64,000 nucleotides of DNA from Nonomuraea soli (lineage in GTDB: Bacteria; Actinomycetota; Actinomycetes; Streptosporangiales; Streptosporangiaceae), in NCBI RefSeq assembly GCF_013761175.1, contig NZ_JACDUR010000001.1, forward strand, positions 372,001 to 436,000. Direction: 5' to 3'. The notes under the pieces were generated by a model. That model was not told where the DNA came from and did not search any database. It saw only the letters and a program-made list of their open reading frames with translations. Numbering within the stretch: the first letter of the stretch is position 1; each line of letters starts with the position of its first letter. A program made the position numbers and the translations under genes. Positions 1-7,831 of the stretch are shown here, piece by piece.

Positions 1-939
1 GTCCACCGCGGCGGCCAGGTCGGCGGCGGCCACGGCGACCTGCACCCGGCCCTGCGGCAGCTCCACGGTGACCTCGCGCTCCTGGTCCTCGGCCAGCACC
101 GACCAGAACCGCACCCGGTCGCCGACCACCGCCGCCGCGTCGCACGAGGTCTGCGCCCGCTCGTGATGACGGGCGTCGTTGATGATCGAGCTGACGGCCC
201 GCTCCAGGTCGTCGACGCGGGCGGCGATCCTGGCCGCCTCCTCGCGGTCACGCAGCGCCTCAGCGTCGAGCCTGAGGCCCGTCAGCGGAGTACGCAGCCG
301 GTGCGACAGGTCCGCGACCGACTCGCGCTCGGCGGCCAGCAGGTCGCCGATCCGGCCGGCCAGGTGGTTGAGCGCCAGCGCGACGCTCCTCAGCTCGGGC
401 GGCCCGCCGGGCGTGGCGCGGGCCTCCAGGTCGCCGCCCGCCAGCCGGTGCGACACCCCGGCCAGCTCACTGATCGGCCCGACCAGCCGCCGCGCCAGCC
501 GGTCGGCCAGCACGATGCCCAGCACCACCAGGGCCAGGCCCAGCACCAGCAGGGCCACCCAAGCCTCGTAGACGCCGCGTCGCAGCTCCTGCTCGCTCAC
601 GAAGACGCTGATCACCACCGTGCCCTGCGGCGACTGCACCGAGGTCAGGACCTGCCGGCCCTCGTCGGCCTCGGCGGTGACGCTACGGCCCAGCGCCGCC
701 AGCCGCACCGCGTCCGACGACTGCGGCGTCACCCGCCTGATGACCTCGACCGGCAGCGAGGCCCGCTGCGCCGACAACTCCGGATCGGGCGAGAGCGCCA
801 CCGACTCGGCCGTCGTCGTCGCCCGGCCCATCGCGCCGTTCTCCGCCACCGCCCTGACCAGCAACGCCATCGGCACCAGCAGCGCGATCAGCACCAGGGA
901 GGTGGTCGCGGCGACCAGCAGCGCCAGCCAGCGCCTCAT
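1..939 (-). CDS. Sensor histidine kinase (partial, 3' end outside window)
   Basis: Membrane sensor kinase of an OmpR-type two-component pair; 313 codons are visible and the reading frame leaves the window inside the ATPase domain. From the N-terminus: a transmembrane helix at about residues 4-30, a short extracytoplasmic part of about 90 residues, a second helix at about 126-146, a HAMP-like linker (about 147-200), then the phospho-acceptor H-box SHRLRTPLT with His213. The ATG at 937-939 overlaps the TGA of the upstream response regulator (ATGA), so the two are translationally coupled. The small sensor region gives no hint of the ligand. Confidence 0.9.
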   Translation of the reverse strand, partial: MRRWLALLVAATTSLVLIALLVPMALLVRAVAENGAMGRATTTAESVALSPDPELSAQRASLPVEVIRRVTPQSSDAVRLAALGRSVTAEADEGRQVLTSVQSPQGTVVISVFVSEQELRRGVYEAWVALLVLGLALVVLGIVLADRLARRLVGPISELAGVSHRLAGGDLEARATPGGPPELRSVALALNHLAGRIGDLLAAERESVADLSHRLRTPLTGLRLDAEALRDREEAARIAARVDDLERAVSSIINDARHHERAQTSCDAAAVVGDRVRFWSVLAEDQEREVTVELPQGRVQVAVAAADLAAAVD

Positions 940-1613
940 TCCGGACCCACCAGCTTGACCCCCACGCCGCGCACGGTGTGCAGGTAGCGGGGGCGCGCGG
1001 CGGTCTCGCCGAGCTTGCGCCGCAACCACGAGATGTGCACGTCGACCGTCTTGTCCGCGCCGCCGTACGGGACCTGCCACACCTCCGTCAGCAGTTCCCG
1101 CTTGGTCACCACCTCGCCGGGTCGGGCCGCCAGGAAGTGCAGCACGTCGAACTCACGCGGCGTCAGATCGAGTTCGCGCCCGTCGAGCGTCGCCGTGCGC
1201 GCCTTCGGATCCACGGTCAGGCCGCCCAGCCTCAACGGCTCCACGGTCGCGGTGACCGTACGGCGCAGCACCGCGCGGATGCGCGCGTCCAGCTGGGCCG
1301 CGCTGTACGGCTTGACCACGTAGTCGTCGGCGCCCGAGTCGAGCACCGGGACCATCTCCGCGTCGCCGTCACGGGCCGTCGCCACGATCACCGGCACCTT
1401 GCTGACCGCCCTGAGCATGCGCAGCAGCTCGCGGCCGTCGAGATCGGGCAGGCCCAGGTCCAGGACGATCAGGTCGGGGCGGTCCTGCACGGCCAGGCGC
1501 AGGCCGTCGAGGGCGGTGGGGGAGCTGGCGACGGCGTGACCGAGATCGCGCAGGCCCCTGGACAGGGCCGTGCGGATGGTCACGTCGTCCTCGATGAGCA
1601 GGATGTCCGCCAT
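936..1613 (-). CDS. OmpR-family response regulator
   Basis: DNA-binding response regulator of 225 residues, the usual length. The receiver domain (1-115) has the acidic pair Asp9/Asp10, phospho-acceptor Asp52 in VLDLGLPDLDG, Thr79 and Lys101; the winged-helix domain (about 125-225) contains LTPREFDVLHFLAARPGEVV and ends in the RYLHTVRGVGVKL signature of the family. It precedes the histidine kinase gene in one operon with a 4-nt overlap. A divergent secreted-protein gene begins 94 bp away and may be a target. The stimulus cannot be deduced. Confidence 0.95.
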   Translation of the reverse strand: MADILLIEDDVTIRTALSRGLRDLGHAVASSPTALDGLRLAVQDRPDLIVLDLGLPDLDGRELLRMLRAVSKVPVIVATARDGDAEMVPVLDSGADDYVVKPYSAAQLDARIRAVLRRTVTATVEPLRLGGLTVDPKARTATLDGRELDLTPREFDVLHFLAARPGEVVTKRELLTEVWQVPYGGADKTVDVHISWLRRKLGETAARPRYLHTVRGVGVKLVGPE

Positions 1614-1649
1614 ATTGTCCCACCGTAACCGCTGGTTGGCCGTGGGCCG

Positions 1650-1683
1650 ATCGGGCTTATCGGGCTCTTAACCTTGCCTTAGG
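1650..1683. promoter_or_regulatory. Direct repeats between response regulator and divergent gene
   Basis: The 94-bp divergent gap holds ATCGGGCTT followed at once by ATCGGGCTC (1650-1667), then CTTA at 1667-1670 and again at 1678-1681, an 11-bp period (CTTAACCTTGC/CTTAGG). OmpR-type regulators usually bind 11-bp direct repeats, so this is a plausible site for the adjacent regulator. No clear -35/-10 pair was seen. Confidence 0.3.
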
Positions 1684-1707
1684 AGTCCATGGGGGAAGGT
1701 GGTGGAC

Positions 1708-2187
1708 ATGACACGGCTCGTTCTGGCCTGGGTGGCCACCGCGCTGGCCGCCATCGCGGCGGGAGTGGCGGTGCTCGGGCTGCTCGGAGGGTCGTCGCTG
1801 GCCGGCGGCGGAGGCAAGGTGCTCGACCGCGACGAGGTCAGGGACGCCCTGGCCGCCGCCACCACCTCCCCGACGCCGTCAGCGGCCCCGTCCTCTTCCG
1901 CGGCTTCCTCTTCCGCCGCTCCCTCTTCCGGGGCCCCGTCCGCCGTGCCCTCGGGTTCGCCCTCGTCGCAGGCCTCCGTGCTCACCACGGCGGGCGGCAC
2001 GATCGTCGCCTCCTGCTCCGCCGGGCAGGTGACCCTCAGGAGCTGGAGCCCCGCCCAGGGCTACTCCATCGACGACGCCGACCCGGGACCCGCCCCCACC
2101 GTGAAGGTGGAGTTCGAGCCGGAGGACGGCGACGAGCTCGAAGTGCGCGTCGGCTGCGCGGGCGAGCGCCCCGTCGTCCTCCCGTGA
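1708..2187 (+). CDS. Secreted or membrane-anchored Ser/Pro-rich hypothetical protein
   Basis: Not assigned to a family. The ATG at 1708 is chosen because GGGGGAAGG (1691-1699) sits 8 nt upstream; in-frame GTG codons at 1699 and 1702 overlap that ribosome site. The protein (159 residues) starts with a hydrophobic segment, continues through a low-complexity Ser/Ala/Pro stretch (roughly residues 50-90) typical of an extracytoplasmic linker, and ends in a small domain with two cysteines (VASCSAG and VGCAGE) that could form a disulfide. It is divergent from the two-component operon and may be its target. Confidence 0.65.
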   Translation: MTRLVLAWVATALAAIAAGVAVLGLLGGSSLAGGGGKVLDRDEVRDALAAATTSPTPSAAPSSSAASSSAAPSSGAPSAVPSGSPSSQASVLTTAGGTIVASCSAGQVTLRSWSPAQGYSIDDADPGPAPTVKVEFEPEDGDELEVRVGCAGERPVVLP

Positions 2188-2200
2188 ACCACGGCCCGCC

Positions 2201-4108
2201 TCAGGCCTCGGCGCTCAACGCCGACTTGGTCAGCTCCGCCTGCCGCCGGATCTGCCCCATCACCACCGGGTTGAGATTCCTGTCCTCGAACACGCTCACC
2301 ATACGATCCATCACCGCGTAGGCCTGATCGAGATCGCCCTGCCTGGCCTCGGCCCTGGCCAGGCGGCGCATCACCAGGTTGAGCGTGATGTTGTCGACCG
2401 ACGCCTGCCTGGCCACCACGCTGAGCTGCTCGATGCCCTCCTTGGGGTCCGGCGGGCGCACCTGCACACGGCCGTCGCGGATGCGCTTGAACTCGCGCTC
2501 CGCGTTGAGCCCCTTCACCATGCGCGCGTAGACGGCCAGCGGGTGGCCGCCGTGCCGGTCGATGACCTCCTCCAGCGCCTCGTTGCCCGAGCGCAGCGTG
2601 GGGGAGTCGGAGCCGAGCAGCGAGAACAGCTTGCCCTGGTCCTCGCCCAGCATCAGCTCCGCCACCTGGTGGTCGGCGGTGGTCACCGGATAGCGCACCT
2701 TGATCGTCAGCACGGGTGAGACGATGCGTGAGCCGTCGGCGGCGATGTACTGCGCCCTGACGCGATACTCGCCCGGCTGCTGGAAGTAGTGGCCCTCGCG
2801 TCCGTGCCCGATGTAGGCGCTGCGATACATGGCCGGGTTGTTCTCGTCGAGCCGGATCTCCAGCGAATGGTCCACGCAGTGGCGCATCATCGGCCGGTAC
2901 AACACCGTGCGCCCGCTCGGCTGGGTGATCGACACCTGCGTGAACTCGGTGTCGGGATGCAGATGGCTGTGCGTGGTGCGCGCCTCGCCCGTCGACGACA
3001 ACTTCAGCTCGACCACCACCGGCTCGCCCAGGCCGAACCACTCCTTGGCCCGCACCTCCAGCGCCAGGCCGGTGCGGTCCTCGACCGGCGGCTCGAACGG
3101 GGCGATCTCGGCCGCGCCCAGCCCGAACGCGTTCGCGCCCATCGCCACGTCGCGGAAGAAACCGTGACGCAGGTGGATGAGCTCGGCGTCGGTGAACTGG
3201 AAGGGGAAGGCCGCCCAGTAGCCCGCCTCGCCGCCCGGGCGGTAGTGCTGCACGTAGTTCATCCACGACAGGTCGCCGAACCCGCCGTCGGGGCCGAGCG
3301 GCTGCGGCGGCGTGGCCAGGTTCTTCTGCCAGGAGTGCAGCAGGTTGAAGGCGTGGCCGAGCTCGTGCACGTAGGTGCGCAGCTGGGCGCGCTGCGCCTG
3401 CGGGCTGTCGCCCTTGATCGCGTCGTAGAAGACCGCCGCGCCCTGGCGCTGGCAGCCGTCGTTGTAGTCGAACATGATGCCGCGGTAGCCGCCCACGTGC
3501 TTGCTGGCCACCAGCAGCCACACCCGCCACGCGGCCGCGTCGCCGTACTGACTGAACTGCTGGGTCATCGCGTGGTGCAGCTCCGCGTCGTCCCACGCCA
3601 GGTCGCGGCCCGAGCCGTCGGTCGGGACCACGCCGGGCTCGGCGACCCTCAGCTCGACACCCGCGTCGGCCCACGCCTCGCGCACGCCGATCACCCGCGG
3701 CTCCACCTGCGGGCCCGGCAGCGACCCCGTGTTGTACTCGACGAACGGGACCGTGCCCACCACCGAGTCCTGCTCCAGCAGCACGCTGCGGAAGAACGCG
3801 CTCGCGAACGGCAGCTCGTAACGGCGGCCGTCGATCTCCGCCGCTGCCACACCCTGTTCGATCGTGACCGTGACCTGCTTGGAGGTGACGGCCTGGGTGA
3901 AGGCGCCCTGGCCCTCGACCCGCGTGCTCGCGCCCTCGACCGTGATGGTCGGCGCGTGCACGACGAACGAGCCGATGTAGGAGGTCGTCGCCCCCGCCAC
4001 GGTGAACAGGTCACCGCTGAGCCGTCCGGTCGGTCTCGTTCCGTCGACGTCGACACGGAGGTCGACCTGAGAGTCTCCGTCCTGGCCGCGATAAAGCCCG
4101 CTGATCAT
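2201..4108 (-). CDS. Metzincin-like zinc metalloprotease domain protein
   Basis: Large protein (635 residues from the chosen ATG) with the extended zinc site HELGHAFNLLH at residues 248-258, matching HEXXHXXXXXH of metzincins, followed about 25 residues later by LSWMNY, a good candidate Met-turn. The N-terminal 140 residues look beta-rich and the C-terminal third helical. No signal peptide is visible, so it is cytoplasmic or leaves by another route. ATG 4108 is preferred over an in-frame start 21 nt upstream because GGAGGGG lies just before it. The first gene beside it on the minus strand is the DUF2277 gene. Peptidase activity is inferred from the motif only; substrate unknown. Confidence 0.7.
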   Translation of the reverse strand: MISGLYRGQDGDSQVDLRVDVDGTRPTGRLSGDLFTVAGATTSYIGSFVVHAPTITVEGASTRVEGQGAFTQAVTSKQVTVTIEQGVAAAEIDGRRYELPFASAFFRSVLLEQDSVVGTVPFVEYNTGSLPGPQVEPRVIGVREAWADAGVELRVAEPGVVPTDGSGRDLAWDDAELHHAMTQQFSQYGDAAAWRVWLLVASKHVGGYRGIMFDYNDGCQRQGAAVFYDAIKGDSPQAQRAQLRTYVHELGHAFNLLHSWQKNLATPPQPLGPDGGFGDLSWMNYVQHYRPGGEAGYWAAFPFQFTDAELIHLRHGFFRDVAMGANAFGLGAAEIAPFEPPVEDRTGLALEVRAKEWFGLGEPVVVELKLSSTGEARTTHSHLHPDTEFTQVSITQPSGRTVLYRPMMRHCVDHSLEIRLDENNPAMYRSAYIGHGREGHYFQQPGEYRVRAQYIAADGSRIVSPVLTIKVRYPVTTADHQVAELMLGEDQGKLFSLLGSDSPTLRSGNEALEEVIDRHGGHPLAVYARMVKGLNAEREFKRIRDGRVQVRPPDPKEGIEQLSVVARQASVDNITLNLVMRRLARAEARQGDLDQAYAVMDRMVSVFEDRNLNPVVMGQIRRQAELTKSALSAEA

Positions 4109-4163
4109 GGCGCTCCCCTCCTGATCCACTCAGTGGGGACGCTTCACCGCCGGGAGCGAGCTG

Positions 4164-4376
4164 TCAACGGCTTCCGCGGACTTCGAGGGCGGACAACAAA
4201 TCCTCCGACACCCGGGTGATCTCCTCGACCGCCCGGTCGAACGCCTCGGCGTTGTGCTTGGCGGGCGCGCGGAAACCCGAGATCTTGCGGACGAACTGCA
4301 GCGCCGCCGCGCGCACGTCGTCCTCGGTGACGTCTTCTGTGAACGGCGGGCGCAGGGTCTTGATGCTTCGGCACAT
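4164..4376 (-). CDS. DUF2277 family protein
   Basis: Small 70-residue protein beginning MCRSIKTLRPPF, the hallmark of DUF2277, with the conserved AAALQFVRKISGFRAP segment in the middle and AEAFDRAVEEI near the end. Full length for the family. The start is set at the Met of MCRSIKTL; upstream in-frame codons would add 11 residues not found in relatives. The molecular function of DUF2277 is unknown. It lies between the metalloprotease and an IclR regulator on the same strand. Confidence 0.88.
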   Translation of the reverse strand: MCRSIKTLRPPFTEDVTEDDVRAAALQFVRKISGFRAPAKHNAEAFDRAVEEITRVSEDLLSALEVRGSR

Positions 4377-4405
4377 GCCACCCACGGTAGCCGCCGCCAC
4401 CGACA

Positions 4406-5143
4406 TCACCGGAAGAAGCCGATGCGCTGGCTGATCTCCGCGGCCCCCTCGGCCAGCAGCCCGGCCACCTCGGGCAGACGCTCCGGCGTGAGCCGGTACG
4501 AAGGCCCCGAGGCGCTCACCGCGGCGATCACCGAGCCGTCGGCGCCTCGGATCGGGGCGGCGACCGCGTTGAGACCCACCTCCAGCTCCTCCGTCGTCGC
4601 CGCCCAGCCGTCCCGCCTGACCGCGTCGAGCCCCAGCAGCTCAGGATCGGTGATCGTCCGGCCGGTGAAGCGTTCCAGCCGCGCCGGCAGAGGCAGCGCC
4701 CCGAACGCCAGCAGGACCTTGCCGCTGGAGGTGGCGTGCGCTGGGGTGCGCTGGCCCACCCAGTTGTGCCCGCTGATCGCCGACGGGCCCCTGACCTGGG
4801 TGATGTTGACCGCGAAACCGTCCTGCGCCACCGCGATGTTGACCGTCTCGCCGACCTCCTCGGCCAGGCGGCGGCACACCTCCCGGCTCTCCCGCGACAG
4901 ATCGAGCTGCGCCGTGGCCGCGCCCGCGAGCCGTACCACCCCGAAACCCAGGCGATAACGGCCGCGCTCGCCGCTCTGCTCCACCAGCCCGCCCTGCTCC
5001 AGGGCGCCGAGCAGGCGGAACGCCGTGGACTTGTGCACCTCGAGCGCGGCGGCCAGGTCGGTCACCCGCGTGGCGCCGTCGCGGGCCAGGATCTCCAGGA
5101 TCGCGATGGCCCGATCAACTGACTGAACTGAGCCGTTGCTCAT
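4406..5143 (-). CDS. IclR-family transcriptional regulator
   Basis: 245-residue one-component regulator. An N-terminal winged helix (SVQSVDRAIAILEILA through KSTAFRLLGALEQGGLV, about residues 5-60) is followed by the IclR effector domain with SGKVLLAF and VAAPIRGADGSVIAAVSASG. The ATG at 5141-5143 (MSNGSVQSVDRA) fits family starts; the open frame continues upstream through the divergent gene and is not used. Only 25 bp separate it from the divergent lipoprotein start, and AT-rich TTAATAT lies between them, so either transcript may be leaderless and the regulator could control the gap. Effector unknown. Confidence 0.92.
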   Translation of the reverse strand: MSNGSVQSVDRAIAILEILARDGATRVTDLAAALEVHKSTAFRLLGALEQGGLVEQSGERGRYRLGFGVVRLAGAATAQLDLSRESREVCRRLAEEVGETVNIAVAQDGFAVNITQVRGPSAISGHNWVGQRTPAHATSSGKVLLAFGALPLPARLERFTGRTITDPELLGLDAVRRDGWAATTEELEVGLNAVAAPIRGADGSVIAAVSASGPSYRLTPERLPEVAGLLAEGAAEISQRIGFFR

Positions 5144-5168
5144 AGCGCAACAGATTAATATCCCCGTC
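5144..5168. promoter_or_regulatory. Very short divergent promoter gap
   Basis: Only 25 bp separate the ATG codons of the IclR gene (-) and the lipoprotein (+). The gap carries AGATTAATATCC, AT-rich in a very GC-rich region and usable as a -10 element on either strand. Both messages would have almost no 5' leader, which is common in actinobacteria. Confidence 0.4.
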
Positions 5169-6074
5169 ATGGCAAAACGGTCCGTTTTATGGAAGGCCCT
5201 CTGGCTCGCCCTCGTCGCCGTCGTGGTGCTGGGTTTCGCGGCCACCGGCTGCTCGCGCGTGAGCACCGAGACCGACGAGGTCGTGCTGCACTACGCGGGC
5301 GGGCCGTTCGAGGCGATCGCCTTCGAGAAGTGCATCAACCCGTCGAGCGGCCTGACCGTGCTGGGTCCGGGAGACACCGGCTACTCCTACCCCTTCGGGC
5401 AGCGCTCCTTCGACTTCTCCGGAGTGGAAGGCGCCGAATCGGGAGCCATCTCGGTCGTGTCACGCGACAACGTCCAGATGACCGTCGCCGGATCGGCCAC
5501 CTTCACGCTCAACACCGAGTGCAAGGTGCTGCGGCAGTTCCACGAGCGCATCGGGCGCAAATACGGCGCCTACTTCGAGGACGGCCAGTCCGAGGGGTGG
5601 ACGAAGATGCTCAACTTCTACTTCAAGCAGCCTCTGGACCGGGCGATGGACGCCGCGTCCCAGGAGTTCGAATGGAAGAAGCTCTTCAACGACCCCCAGG
5701 TCAAGCAGCAGTGGGAGCTTCGGGTGGGGCAGCTCGCCCGCGAATACATCAGGGAGGCGGCGGGGGCCGAGTACTTCTGCCAGCCGCTGTACGCGGGCAC
5801 AGGCGACTGCGGTGACGTCGTGCTCACCATCCAGAAGCCGCAGCCGCCGGACTCCCTCATCGAGGCCCTCGCCGCGGAACAGGCGGCCAAGCAGCAGAAC
5901 CTCGCCCAGCAGCAGATCAACGCGAAGGTGAAGACGGAGCTCGAGTCGATCAAGGACCTGGTCGCGGTGCTCGGGCCGAACGGGGCGATCCTGTGGAAGG
6001 CCATCCAGGACGGGAAGGTCGACGTGATCCCCGTACCGCAGAACGGGGCCATCAACATCACGCCCCGGCAGTGA
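5169..6074 (+). CDS. SPFH/band 7-like lipoprotein
   Basis: 301 residues. Lys/Arg-containing N-terminus, hydrophobic helix and a lipobox-like AATGC with Cys28 suggest a lipid-anchored exported protein; the residue at -3 is Ala rather than Leu, so anchoring is probable, not certain. The body resembles SPFH/prohibitin-like domains: a beta region (SVVSRDNVQMTVAGSATF) and a long helical segment ending in Ala/Gln-rich sequence (EALAAEQAAKQQNLAQQQ), a likely coiled coil. ATG 5169 gives the signal sequence; the open frame extends upstream into the IclR gene. No partner peptidase gene lies beside it. Function unknown; membrane scaffolding is the family theme. Confidence 0.75.
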   Translation: MAKRSVLWKALWLALVAVVVLGFAATGCSRVSTETDEVVLHYAGGPFEAIAFEKCINPSSGLTVLGPGDTGYSYPFGQRSFDFSGVEGAESGAISVVSRDNVQMTVAGSATFTLNTECKVLRQFHERIGRKYGAYFEDGQSEGWTKMLNFYFKQPLDRAMDAASQEFEWKKLFNDPQVKQQWELRVGQLAREYIREAAGAEYFCQPLYAGTGDCGDVVLTIQKPQPPDSLIEALAAEQAAKQQNLAQQQINAKVKTELESIKDLVAVLGPNGAILWKAIQDGKVDVIPVPQNGAINITPRQ

Positions 6075-6081
6075 TACCCGG

Positions 6082-6109
6082 TTGCGTTGACGTTTTCGCA
6101 GGCTAGGGT
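6082..6109 (+). promoter_or_regulatory. Candidate promoter for the 6117 gene
   Basis: TTGCGT (6082-6087) and TAGGGT (6104-6109) with a 16-bp spacer fit a housekeeping sigma promoter; the start codon would follow 7 nt after the -10, giving a leaderless message. Confidence 0.35.
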
Positions 6110-6116
6110 CGTTGGG

Positions 6117-6458
6117 ATGAAGGGCTCGTGGTGGACGCCGCGCATGCTCATCGCCGTCATCGCGGCGGTGAGCCTGGTGGCGTTCGCCCAGTCCGGCGGC
6201 GCCGGCACACTCCGGCAGGCGCAGGAGGCCGTCCACGTCCAGGCCTCCGAGAGCTGGGCGGCACCCGCCACGACTCCTCCCGTCGCCGCGCGTGAGCACC
6301 TCGGCGCCGGCTGGCACCTCACGCGCCCGCTGACACGACAGCCGGCGCCGCAGCCTCCGAGCCCGCCGCGGGCCTCCTGGCCCGACTCCGGCGAGTTCCG
6401 CGACCCGCAGCAGTCCTCGTACCTGACGGCAGGGCCCCGCAGTCCACCGATGAGCTAG
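6117..6458 (+). CDS. Small exported hypothetical protein
   Basis: 113 residues from ATG 6117. A basic start (MKGSWWTPR) and a hydrophobic stretch (MLIAVIAAVSLVAFA) form a signal peptide or anchor; the rest is Pro/Ala-rich and probably unstructured, without recognisable motif. A start at TTG 6087 would run through the candidate promoter and is rejected. No family recognised; codon usage is consistent with a real gene. Confidence 0.6.
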   Translation: MKGSWWTPRMLIAVIAAVSLVAFAQSGGAGTLRQAQEAVHVQASESWAAPATTPPVAAREHLGAGWHLTRPLTRQPAPQPPSPPRASWPDSGEFRDPQQSSYLTAGPRSPPMS

Positions 6459-6537
6459 GCGTTCCACCTCACCCCATCGCCGGCCGCCGCCCCCGGCGGC
6501 TCTCTTCGGCGCGCCCATCATCACGAAGGACTTCAGC

Positions 6538-6861
6538 ATGCCCAAGCTCGGCAGTGTCCAGATCCAAACCCTCCGGGAGGCCCTGGAGGAGCAGCTCCGC
6601 TGGCGAATCGCGCAACTCGCCGAACTCAAGGTGACCGTCGCCGGCATCTCCGCCGAGGAGCCGACGTGGCAGGACGCGATGTCGTCCATCGCCGCCGCCG
6701 ACCAGGCCATCGCCCAGACCGAGGAGAGCCTCGACCGGCTGGCCGCAGGGACGTACGGCACCTGCCACGACTGCGAGGCGGACATCGCCTTCGAACGGCT
6801 CAAGGTGCGGCCGCTGGCGCGGTTCTGCATGGACTGCCAGCGGCGCCGCGAACGCTGGTGA
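6538..6861 (+). CDS. DksA/TraR-type zinc-finger protein
   Basis: 107 residues: a helical N-terminal part (LREALEEQLRWRIAQLAEL and AAADQAIAQTEESLDRLAAG) and a C-terminal four-cysteine zinc finger, CHDC...CMDC, in YGTCHDCEADI and ARFCMDCQRRRE. This is the architecture of the DksA/TraR family, which reaches RNA polymerase through the secondary channel; whether this short actinobacterial member does so is not shown. AAGGA about 12 nt upstream supports the ATG. A strong hairpin follows at 6867-6915. Confidence 0.88.
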   Translation: MPKLGSVQIQTLREALEEQLRWRIAQLAELKVTVAGISAEEPTWQDAMSSIAAADQAIAQTEESLDRLAAGTYGTCHDCEADIAFERLKVRPLARFCMDCQRRRERW

Positions 6862-6866
6862 CCCTC

Positions 6867-6915
6867 GCGCATGGGGCGGCGGTGCGCAGGCTTGTGGCAC
6901 CGCCGCCCCGTGCGC
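6867..6915 (+). terminator. Hairpin terminator after the zinc-finger gene
   Basis: Arms 6867-6885 and 6897-6915 pair over 19 positions with one T-G wobble (core GGGGCGGCGGTGC / GCACCGCCGCCCC) around an 11-nt loop, starting 6 nt past the stop codon. There is no T-tract, as often seen in GC-rich actinobacteria. Confidence 0.75.
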
Positions 6916-6974
6916 CACCATCTGGCTGGGAGCTCGCTGTCGCCGGTTTCCGCCCTGGCCGAGGAGTGATGCCC

Positions 6975-7097
6975 ATGACCGCAGACCGTCACCGTCCCGG
7001 CTACGTCCGGCGCCGGATCGGCAGGGCGCTGCTGGCCTACGCGGTGGCGCTCGCGGTGGGCGCCGCCGTCGTGGCGGCGTGGTGGCTCAGCCGGTGA
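6975..7097 (+). CDS. 40-residue membrane protein
   Basis: Small protein with a basic N-terminus (RHRPGYVRRRIGR) and a single hydrophobic helix ending in WWLSR. GAGGAG at 6961-6966 is 8 nt before ATG 6975; ATG 6969 is in frame but too close to it. It ends 1 nt before the stop codon of the convergent antitoxin gene. No family recognised; supported by its ribosome site, composition and the positive-inside pattern. Confidence 0.5.
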   Translation: MTADRHRPGYVRRRIGRALLAYAVALAVGAAVVAAWWLSR

Positions 7098-7098
7098 G

Positions 7099-7431
7099 TC
7101 AGGCGACCCTCCACGTGCGGTCACCGAGCGTGGCCACCACGTCCACCGTGCCGCCCAGCGCGGCGACGTAGGCCCGGACCACCTCGATCCCGGACACCTC
7201 GCCGCTTTCAATGCGGGAGACCCGGGCCTGACTCACTCCGAGGGCCTCGGCCAGCTCGGCCTGGGTCACGCCCATCGCTCTGCGCATCTCGCTGAGCTGG
7301 TAGCCGCGCTGGTAGGCCTCACGCCGGGCCTTCGCCGTGGCCTGGCCCTCCTCGCGGTCATCATCGCCGCGAGGGTCGAGCGCTCGCGCCCTCGCCTTGA
7401 CCTCGCTCCACTTGGCGAACTCGGTGCTCAT
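7099..7431 (-). CDS. XRE/HigA-type antitoxin
   Basis: 110 residues. A charged N-terminal part (WSEVKARARALDPRG) precedes a helix-turn-helix, MGVTQAELAEALGVSQARVSRIESGE (given here in pieces: TQAELAEALGVSQARVS is the recognition region), then a domain common in HigA antitoxins (VVRAYVAALGGTVDVVATLGD). The ATG overlaps the last codon of the toxin remnant (ATGA), and AGGAGGG lies 5 nt upstream inside the toxin frame, so the toxin-first order of higBA loci is kept. The antitoxin is intact while the toxin is not. It may persist as a regulator. Confidence 0.85.
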   Translation of the reverse strand: MSTEFAKWSEVKARARALDPRGDDDREEGQATAKARREAYQRGYQLSEMRRAMGVTQAELAEALGVSQARVSRIESGEVSGIEVVRAYVAALGGTVDVVATLGDRTWRVA

Positions 7432-7738
7432 CTGCCCTCCTGTCCCTTCAAGGTGATGAGGTGCTCGGTGAAACGCTTGTCGGCTAGTGGGATGGCGTCG
7501 TCATACCAACGGTGCCAGTTTCCCGCTGCTAGGAAGATGGCTTCTCGAAGCGGGTTGAACGCGAACATGATCCTGATCTCTGTCGTCGATCCACCAGTGG
7601 ACGCCGGGTCCTCCTCGGCCAGTTGATCGAGGCGTCGCGCATGAGATCCACGGTGGCCGGATCGCTCACGTAGACCGTCAGATACCACTCAGCCGCTTGC
7701 GGGGCAGGCTGATTGCCCAGCTCATCCTGAAAATCCAC
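7428..7738 (-). pseudogene. HigB/RelE-type toxin remnant (frameshifted, internally deleted)
   Basis: The start is in one frame (from GTG 7738: AAEWYLTVYVSDPATVDLMRDA), while the C-terminal half is in another (LDQLAEEDPAS, then TTEIRIMFAFNPLREAIFL and WYDDAIPLADKRFTEHL). Together they match HigB/Gp49-like toxins. A GRPLVDR-like piece (RRPLVDRR) appears in the first frame opposite LAEEDPAST, and the usual middle part with its Lys-Glu-Leu-Arg segment is absent. So at least one frameshift plus a deletion of roughly 20 codons is implied. It is still coupled to the intact antitoxin at 7431. Confidence 0.75.
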
Positions 7739-7783
7739 TCGAACGGACGTCAGCTGCCAGAGGTCGCCCGCTGTCGCAGGACC

Positions 7784-7825
7784 GGGGGCGGGCGGGTGGG
7801 CGGGCGGGGGGCGGGAAGGCGGGGG
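7784..7825 (+). other. G-run tract (quadruplex-prone)
   Basis: Eight runs of three or more G separated by one or two bases on the + strand, in the gap between the glycolate-operon regulator and the toxin remnant. The transcript from the minus-strand operon would carry the C-rich complement. Confidence 0.7.
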
Positions 7826-7831
7826 AAGCGG

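Noticed and set aside
6087..6109. TTGACG (6087) with TAGGGT as a promoter
   Set aside because: The spacer would be only 11 bp; the overlapping TTGCGT with a 16-bp spacer is more plausible.
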